Below, one piece after another: positions 55,580 through 64,000 of a stretch of DNA of 64,000 bases. Origin of the DNA: Romanomermis culicivorax (lineage: Eukaryota > Nematoda > Enoplea > Mermithida > Mermithidae); the NCBI GenBank assembly GCA_963922205.1, contig CAWUHX010000034.1:806001-870000 (forward strand), given 5' to 3'. Under the pieces are notes generated by a model. The model was not told where the DNA came from and did no database searches. It saw only the letters and a list, made by a program, of their open reading frames with translations. Position numbers and translations under genes: made by a program. The number at the start of each line of letters is the position of its first letter. Positions within the stretch are counted from its first letter, which is position 1.

Positions 55580-57357
55580 ATGATGATTACGAAGATCCTA
55601 TCTTTCTTGATCTGTTGTTCCGTGATCTATTGCGCCATCGACACTGATCAATATCCATCGCAAGCTATGGATTTACGAAATCCTTACACGTCGGAAATGT
55701 TGCAAGATAAGATTCAATATTTTTTGGATCGAAATGACGAAAGGAAAAATTTCGATACTGGGTCGCCGAACGTCAACAGCCGAAAATTGATCAAAATTGA
55801 AAGCGGCCACTATGAAAAGCATGGGTCAAAACGGCGATTTGTATAACGCAACGATTTTTACCGGCGATCGCAGTTGCGATTCTGGGCCTGAATCGATGGT
55901 AGAGATTTACATATCATATGAAAAATCAAGTTCACCATACAACATGATCTCGACGTCAATGATAGCAGTTCCAAAAAGTGTTGCTAATTTTGAGGATATA
56001 GAGGATAGTTGGGCAAAACTTTTATGCGGGCGAATTTGAGGAAGAAATGAGTAAATCTTCTATTGGATCATTGAAGGCAATAATGCCAATCTATTGTGCT
56101 TGATTTTTGGGAAAATCAACTTTCTAAACTCTCGCTTTTGAGACAAACTAGGTTTGGAAAAACTATTTTAAAGAAACGTTTACCGTGTTCGCTCTGAGGG
56201 AAATGAAATGGAGCAGAACAAACTCAAGAATTTAGAGCCTCCGCCCATAAAGGTCTCCGATTTGTTGAGGCGACTTTTTCCCGCTACTCGGGGCTTCAGT
56301 AAAAGTTAGGCTCGGTCCAGGACTTGAACCCGGGACCATACGGCTACCGCTCGCCCGCTCTAACCAACTGAGCCAACCGAGTAACGGGAAAGGCGCTCTT
56401 TTTGCAACAATTCATAGTTGAGGTGGTTGCTGTGACCACTCAACAGACTCACCCTCGCCTCGACCACGGCGTTCGACATGAACTTCTTCAAAAACGAAAT
56501 CGATTGCATTAAGGAACTGTTTATTGATGTATTTAAGGAATTCCTCTTCTAAGCATCGAGGATCACTATGGTTCGTCGAAATTATTATACACCATTCAAT
56601 TTGAAATGATCGATCCAGTGAATGCTCAATTAGATTTTTATTCAGAATTATCAAAGGCTTGTGATTCTGTTCGATAAATTTTTCCTTCATCATACAGACT
56701 CCTGACGATCACTCATTTCAACTCTTTCAAAATTATTCAAATTGATGATCTCTAGTATTGTTTTGTTTTGAAGAAAGCTAAATCCGCTAATACATTGTGT
56801 CTCAACGAGGTAACGGGACGAAGCTTTCAGCTAATCTGCTTCCTGCTCACGAATGAGAAATTCTTTTCATTATTAAAGGCTTTACTAGTTTTTCCTGTCG
56901 GACTTACGTAAATTTACGGGATCGCTCTGCATCGATCATTTTACAATAAATGGTTTGTAGGTCTACAGGTTTTCTGTGCACGGATCATCGCCTGGTCTAA
57001 AACAAATAGAATCGAACCGGGCGTTGGCAGCGCGCCAGAAAAGATAAAAAATTTTGTCGATCGTTTTCGATTATCGATTTCTATATGGGAGCAAAACTAC
57101 TTTGAGCTCTGAAATTCTGCTCATTGGACCAGCATGAAATTCTTTCATGAGATTATCTTTGAAGCAGCATTTCAATTCAAGCAAGATTTAATCGTTTATA
57201 GCCGACGTTCAGCAGCGCCAGTTCATCGTGTGGCGTCAGGAAGAACGGCACGTTTCAAAAATGTTGGGTAGAAATTTGGAATCGACCTTTCGAAAGCTTT
57301 TCTAGAGATACCATGTGGCAGTGCCAAAACGTCGATCGACAAACCATCTACGGATAA
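55580..57357 (+). pseudogene. Second copy of cystatin-like gene 2, frameshifted
   Basis: Exon 1 55580-55898 and exon 2 57202-57357 equal those of 31943-33720 except for a few bases. Exon 1 is 319 instead of 318 bp because of one extra G at about 55805 (AGCGGCCAC versus AGCGCCAC), which breaks the frame after the K-I-E-S segment. Promoter, splice sites and exon 2 are intact. Given its position close to an assembly gap in a region full of single-base indels, a sequencing error is as likely as a real null copy. Confidence 0.75.
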
Positions 57358-60300
57358 TTTTGACAAACTTTTTTCGCAAGCGTACGTTTCAGAATATGTA
57401 AAAAAAGTAGTATTACACATCCGTAATATTAAAAATCGTTGCTCAAAAGTGCTTCGTTTCGTTTGTGTACAATTCTTATTGGAATCAGAAAAAGAAAAAA
57501 GATGACACTACGAAAATTCTTTTCTTCCACTGCGACGTTTATTGTTTTTGGGTTCATTTCGAACTGGTAGTTCGGAACCAAAATAAGGATAGCATGCCGA
57601 ATCATTAAAATTGAAAGTTACTAACGTTCATAGTTGGACAGAGAAATTCAACTTTTGCTTCGTAAATATGCAAAAATATATTCTACGGAAAAAGTCGAAG
57701 TTTCCAGATATATACACTTTTCAGTCAATTTCTGTAAGGACGAGAATAAGTGAGAATAAGTCTAAAAATCGTTTCCTGTCGTTCAAGACATATTGCACAA
57801 ATTTTTAAGTTGATTCCGAATCCAATAAGCATTTTGCGCAAAACATTTCTTTCATAGAACTGTCGTGGTGTAAATTATTCAAAATTTGCATATGCAAATA
57901 ATTCTGTTTTTATCAATAACAGATTGAACAGGCTTTTGGAAACATTTGGGCAACTGTTTCTCCGAATGTTATTTCTAATACAGTGTACAAAAAGGTGGAA
58001 AAAAATTAGATTTTTACTCTTGTTAATTTTTTACTTTAAACACTACAACCTCGAGATCAGTAGAATGAAATCGAACCCTATTTCACCATAACATGCGCCA
58101 TCCACGTGCCTAATCATTTGAAGCATAACCGTGCTATAAATCACGTGTAAAACTGGGGTTTGATTTCCAAATGCCAAAATTGGTCACTGGGTTTTATGGT
58201 GTAACTTTAAATTTTTGCACGAAGCTAGGCACTTGGACGGTACATGTTATGGTGATATAGGGTTCGATTTCTTTCAACCAATCTCGATTTGCAGTGTTTA
58301 AAGTGAAAAATTAAAAAAAGTAAACAATTTTTTTCGACTTTTTTTGCACACTGTATTGGAACTAACATTCGGAGGGACGGTTGCCTATATGTTTCCAAAA
58401 GCCGCAACAATTCAGCATTTGACAGTATAAAATCAAGCCCTATAGCCCCACAAAATCTAATATCCTTGAATGTTTTGCCCTAGAAAAATAAGAGATTTAT
58501 GGAATGCAATCACTGTTAAAGAATATGTTGGATTTAATAACTTAGTTAACGGTAAAAAGTTGCCGCAATTTTTTTAATATGAAGTAACACAACCTTTGTT
58601 GAGTTAATGCTACCGAACTCACGCCGATTTTTGACATAACAAAGTTGTATCAGCTATAAAATAATCTTTTGCAGACTTTGTGTCGATTCAACACAATAAA
58701 AGTGACACAAAAATTCTGTTGGATGAATACGACTTTTATTGTAGTTATAAACTTATGCAAATATGCTTAAAATAAATATCACAAAATGGTGATAAATATG
58801 GTCTGTTTTTCTTGAAATGCTTCCAAATTATATGAGCTAAAAGCAAGTACTGTTTCATATTTCTACGATTTTTGGCTAAACCATGAGTCACATAATTTAA
58901 AATTTGCAGATTTACTCAACTAACCCTTTCAAATAAAAAATCTAATAGTAAGAACTTTCTGTAACAAATTTTGACAACAGAAATGATTTTTGTCACTTTT
59001 GAATTTCGAAGCATTTTATAAAAAACGAACTATAGATCAGATTATATTTTCTCGAAATTTCGATTCATGGACTTACATTTTAGTGGCGTGGGCTGAGCTG
59101 AGGCCTGAGTGGTGCTAACGATCATCTGAAAATTTAGAAAAAAGTGAATTTGCGAGTCATCATTTAATTGTGTCATTTATCACAGTCTCACTTATCACAA
59201 TTATCATTAAAGACAGTCACAGAATATAAATAAAATAACAATGTAATATACACTAATTGCGAATTATGATAAGACAAGCTTATTTGATAAACTTAGAATA
59301 GAAACTTTGAGTATGTTCATGCCTATGTTTGTAGCATTAATGGGACATACAGCAAACCCCCCAGCAAAGAGAGCCCATTAACTTTGAAGATAGACGCAGT
59401 GTCAACCAAAAAGGGTTTCACAGAGTGGGAAACTTTATATTAAAGAAAAACGGTAAATTTCTCCATGACTGTGGGAACGTCAAAATCATAGAAAAACCAC
59501 CACGCTTGTACACCCTTGATTTGGATGTTTTACTCAAGAATTTTTGACCATCTAAACAGATTATTGAAGAAACTTTCAGTTGTTCGGTTCACCACATGGG
59601 TGAAAAGTTTTCTCCAGTCACAGCTCCACTGGTTTTTCCGTGTTGCACATGCTAAATTTACTTTCATGGAATCACTGAATCGATCATTTTAAAATGAATA
59701 GAGTATAGCTCCTGTTCCCAGTGATACTTCATCACCAGCAAATCAGCAAACAAAAGAGTCTGCTGGGAATAATCAGGGCCATAGAAATCATTACCGCACG
59801 TATGAGAGAAAGTTGTGATCCTTATGCAAAAGTTGCTGTGTACAGAGTGGGCATAAGCGAGTAAGGAAGCTTGTAAAAACTTGTAAAGGTGATTCTGATA
59901 GTTCTGCTCCGAGAAAATCACAACAACTCACTTCAAATGAGCACAGCTAATATGATGGCGATGACTATCTGATTGATAACTAAGAGCTTTTGTGAATGTC
60001 AATAATCGATAAAGACACTTATGTAAATCCTACGTTAATATGATAACATAACTTTTTATAAAGGACAACGTAACAATTCCTTCATGACAAAAACTAGGCC
60101 ACAATCAAATAAATAACTTCTTACCAATCCTTTTTTGATTTAGATAGAAGTTTTATCGACACCCAAATGCATCCAGCCAGGTTATTAGACAGATTATCAG
60201 TTGGTCTGTTTTGTTGGTGGACGAGAAAGCTTTTCTCATTGATTAAAGTAACAAGCTTACTATTCTCTCCGAACTGAACTTAATTTCATCGCTTCATTGC

Positions 60301-61609
60301 ATCTGTCATTTCAAAATAAATATGCTATAGCTCATGGTTCAATATGGATTGTTATCATACATGCACGCGGGGGCGGGGTTTGGTGAGGCGGTTTGACTCC
60401 CTGCAGACTTTGATTGACCCCCAGCAGATTCTTGCTGATCCCCAGCAGATTTAACTCCCCTAGCAATGATTGAAAAGATGTCGAAGGAAAATGAGCAAGA
60501 GAGAAGAAAAAGTCTTAATAAAAATGGGAATAATACTGAATTTTAAAAATATTTTAACAATTTAACTTAAGTCCAAAAAAGTAACATTAAAACTTTAAAA
60601 AGTGCAGTCCAAGCAAATAATTTAATATATCTGACTAATACAGGTTTAAGAATATGCTGCTTCGATGTTGGAAGACCTTTCTAAGACCTTTCTTTTCGTT
60701 ATCGAGAATGAAAAAAAAATTTGTATTCCACACCCTGTCCTGCCTGACCCCCAGCAGAATTTTTATTCTGTACATGTATGGTTGTTATGAATGCCGGAAT
60801 AACATTAAGCTTGGAGCCGTAAAAGGTCGCACAAAGCATAAAAATGATTGAGTGCCAGGCAATCCTGAAGCTGTAGTGCACAATCCGCTTTATGGTCGAA
60901 TGAACCCTATGGCTATCGAAACGTTAGCTTTATGGACGAGTTCAATTAACGAAATGGCTTCATATCAATTTCATTATTTTGATAACATTTATGGCATGCA
61001 TGTGCACGAAACTGTTTGCACAAAACGCATACGAAAGCAAAAACTCATCAATTCCCGTGCCATAATTAGCACTCGTTTTTGCTATCAAATGCCGTCTGTT
61101 CTTTCTCTTATAACTTCAAAACCTGCTTATGTGTTGCACTTTTGACCCGCACCACACAGTGGGGGTACCGGGAAGCCTTCTTAAAAAGAGACTGTTAAAA
61201 AAATTTCCGTTGGTGGGTATAACGGGACTTTTGGGCGCTAGTTGGTGTAACTGGACCGGGGGGAAGGTGGGGGTAAAGAGATAGTCGGGTTGGAGGGACA
61301 TTCGGGATGAGACACAAACGATTTTTCTTTTCCATGAAGATTTTCTCAATCTGTTTTGATGCATTGAATAGATTATCAGAGAGTTCAGCTTAAAAAAATA
61401 ATTACTCATAACTGTAGTAAATACTCAAAAAAATCCCGTCCATGATAGCAGCGAAAAGACTAACTGACAATTTTCTTCAGTAACCTGGTCAAGTTGTTGA
61501 AATTTTTCGACAAGTGCAACGCAGGTGTCACCCATCGAAATCAAAAATAGATGAACAATGATGTCACGTCTGTGATTTTGGCCGTCCCGTTGTTACTATA
61601 CTCCATTCA

Positions 61610-64000
61610 TCATAGGTAGCGCGATAGCATCAACCTATAGTATACTTGGCCCCCAAATTTCATGTCCTCTCCACCCTAGAGCCAAAACGGTAAGAGCTAG
61701 AACCTTCGGGTTTTTTGCATAATTTCGGGCATAAGCACAAACTATGGGTTATTTTGTCATTTCGCCTCTTTTTGCAACTAGTGCTCGGTGGGGGGAGGGC
61801 CCAAAAACATGCAAAAAACGCACTTTTTGAGGCCCCCTAGTTCCATCATGCCCAGCGGGTGTGCCATATCCAACCTCCATACTTCGGCTTAAGCATCTTG
61901 GGGGTGCAATCTCATATGCGATTTTTTATTTTTTTAAATTTGGCCCCAATTCAATTATATGGTGGTCCAAAGTCCCGGGAAACGCGAAATTCCCCAATTT
62001 TGTTATATAATACATACGGCTTCAAAAAATTAATTTTTTGCAGCATGACGCACCACTAATCTTTTGCAGTTTCAATTGAACCGGTAGCCTTATTGGGATT
62101 TTTGGGCTGTGAGGGTTTTCGACCATTGAGAATTCTATGGGCGCGGTCACTTTGGACGAAAAATGGTCCCGGGTGTAAACAAGCGTATTTTCGTGATTTT
62201 TCTGTGGAAGGGGTTTTCGACCACGGGGAATCATGAATGCGATCACTTTACTTAAAAAATTATCCCGTGTGTAAACAGCGTATTTTCGTAATTTTTTGGC
62301 GGAGGGGTTTTGAATACGGGGAATTTGATGAATGCGATCAGTTTACAGAAAAAAATTATTTCCGGTGTAAACAAGCGTATTTTCGTGATTTTTTTATGGA
62401 AGGGGTTTTCGCCTGCGGGAAATCAATGATGCGTCATTTTACACAAAAAATTATCTTGGGTGTAACCTAGCCTATTTTCGTGATTTTTTTGTGGAAGGGT
62501 TTTCGACCACGAGGAATTTAATGAATGCGATCACTTTATACACAAAATTATATTGAGTATTTTAAATGTATTTCTGCGATTTTTGGGGTAAGAGGTTTCT
62601 GAGCATGCAGAATTCAATGGACACAATCACTTCACACAAAAAATTGTTCTGTGTGTAAACAAGGGTATTTATGTGGTTTTTTGGGTTGAGGGTTTCTTGA
62701 TTATGGGGAATTCAATGGAAATGGTCACTTGACACTCTGTTTACATTGTGTTCTAAGTTCTATGCGGTTGAAACATCTTTACTTTTACCAAAAGTGAGAA
62801 TTCGTAGTTTTAAGGTTTTTTATTGTTTCTTTGATGTCAAGATGACCAAATTTGAAACTTCAATGCGCTTCTACGAAGGTTTTCATGCATGGTTCAGGCC
62901 CACCAAAAAGAGGTGAACTAGTTTATTATAAAATGCCCCGATGAGGCGGAAAAAAGAAGAATATACTTGCTTGGGATTACTTGGATAGATAAGGATTGAA
63001 CTAGATTTTTGAGAACTTGGGTTGGAGTTGGACAAAATTAACTTTCGTTATATTGGATTTTCATCCTTTCTCAAATAAAATTTTCCATGTCTGTGAAAAC
63101 GTATATTCAGCAGCTGAGTGCATAAACACACTGTCTAACCAAACATGTGGATCTCCGAAATCTTGAGGAGAGTACAGGGCTGGAGCTTGTTTTTTCGTGT
63201 TTTTTGAGACAAAAAATTCAAAAAAAGTTGACCAAAAAATTTTTTTTCATAACAGATTTTCCAGTTTCAAAACTTTTGGGGTAGTTTGTACCCCCATGTT
63301 TTCCCTCACACATGTGTGCTTCAACTGCGTTGAACTATTTAGTGTCAATAAAACATGAATCAACTGTGGGAATAGTGGTACATAAAATTCCACTCAGCTT
63401 TTTTAGAAAAAAGCTCAAGCACAAAGTTTTCTTAGAACTAAATCCATTGTGCAAGATATGTTTAATTCACTCATTTTATATAACGTATCGCATAAAATTC
63501 ACTCTGTACGTTCTACTGATTACAACCTGTAAACAAATTTATCCTCTTCTATATTAATGTTCAACAAAGTAGCATCATGCACAGTTTTTGGATTTAAACT
63601 GTAATTTGCAGAAGGAGCGCTTTTTGTGGGATTGCAGACGGGAAGCAATTTCACCCATCTCTGTCGCTCCGGTCCTGCCTCCAAAAAAGTCGTACTGATG
63701 CCATGGTAGTGCTAGTAGAGTAGATTCGGCGAGAACCGGGTACGGGATTTGGCGCACATCTCACGCCTTAGTTGAATCAGGAGCATTTTTGTATGCTTTA
63801 CTCCGTTCTCCCATTTGCAGATCAGTGCCCAATGACTGTAACCAAGGCCCAGTTACACTAAAGGGGTCTGAGCTCGAGCTTAAGATAATCTCGAACAAGA
63901 AAGCGCCGCGGTTTGATGTCAAGTTTGGCATAATTTGAATGTCATCAGGATTATAACGAGCTCAATGTCGAGATTATTCCCAACTCGAGCTGTTGGGTTT
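61610..64000 (+). mobile_element. Helitron-like element in the duplicate, cut by window end
   Basis: Copy of the element at 37971-40981, starting TCATAGGTAGCGCG after a host A. Tandem array at 62090-62720 and inverted 3'-end copy at about 62930-63120 are present; the real 3' end lies beyond the window. Confidence 0.75.

Larger units (their letters stand above)
51711..64000. repeat. Direct duplicate block, copy 2 (to window end)
   Basis: Near-identical to 28083-40361. Differences are mostly 1-base indels and isolated substitutions, plus a 6-bp tandem duplication at about 55027. They are dense from the gap to about 54.1 kb, sparser to about 60 kb, and I saw almost none after that. It repeats the right part of the 3.7 kb hAT-like element, the nested element (52279-53711), cystatin-like gene 2, the tRNA-like element (56263-56445), the mariner-like MITE (57981-58353) and most of the Helitron (from 61610). 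Confidence 0.97.

Overview
The window is animal nuclear DNA: AT-rich, with spliced genes on GT-AG introns, a tRNA-like repeat, and a very dense load of DNA transposons. Nothing in it points to bacteria or a virus. The genes are metazoan in type (RAE1, a MAPEG-family microsomal glutathione S-transferase, the TRAPP subunit TRAPPC2, secreted cystatin-like proteins). I read it as an invertebrate but cannot name the lineage. Most long open frames are chance frames inside repeats.

Layout. 1-14.5 kb is nested mobile DNA: a Penelope-type GIY-YIG fragment between inverted repeats, a GC-rich Harbinger-like MITE, a 21-bp minisatellite, several hAT-like elements with intact 8-bp target-site duplications (TSDs), a 2.6 kb hAT element with a transposase relic, and a LINE 3' end. 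15.3-23.8 kb is a two-exon cystatin-like gene whose 7.9 kb intron holds a 3.4 kb Helitron and several MITEs. 24-31.8 kb is again repeats, including a 3.7 kb hAT-like element. 31.9-33.7 kb is a second cystatin-like gene with the same exon plan. 34-41 kb holds a palindromic mariner-like MITE and a 3 kb Helitron. 41.6-49.8 kb carries three genes, all on the minus strand: TRAPPC2 (3' exons only), MGST1-like (3 exons) and RAE1 (9 coding exons). Positions 51611-51710 are a 100-N gap, and everything after it (51711-64000) is a near-identical direct copy of 28083-40361.

How the genes relate. RAE1 (mRNA export), MGST1-like (membrane detoxification) and TRAPPC2 (ER-Golgi tethering) are housekeeping genes with no shared pathway. 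They lie close together and RAE1 and MGST1-like have splice acceptors 8-10 nt before their start codons, which may mean trans-splicing or short 5'-UTR exons. The cystatin-like genes are paralogues with phase-0 introns at the same place, signal peptides, and four cysteines in cystatin spacing, but with both protease-contact loops altered.

Most unusual signals: (1) a set of hAT-like elements that share one skeleton and internal core but carry a different short subterminal word in each subfamily, swapped in concert in all the inverted and direct positions of a copy; (2) a Helitron family carrying an inverted copy of its own 3' end plus a ~95-bp tandem array; (3) short TG...CA-bounded elements with a complete tRNA-like cloverleaf inside; (4) the duplicated 12.3 kb block that begins exactly at the assembly gap and whose differences concentrate near that gap.
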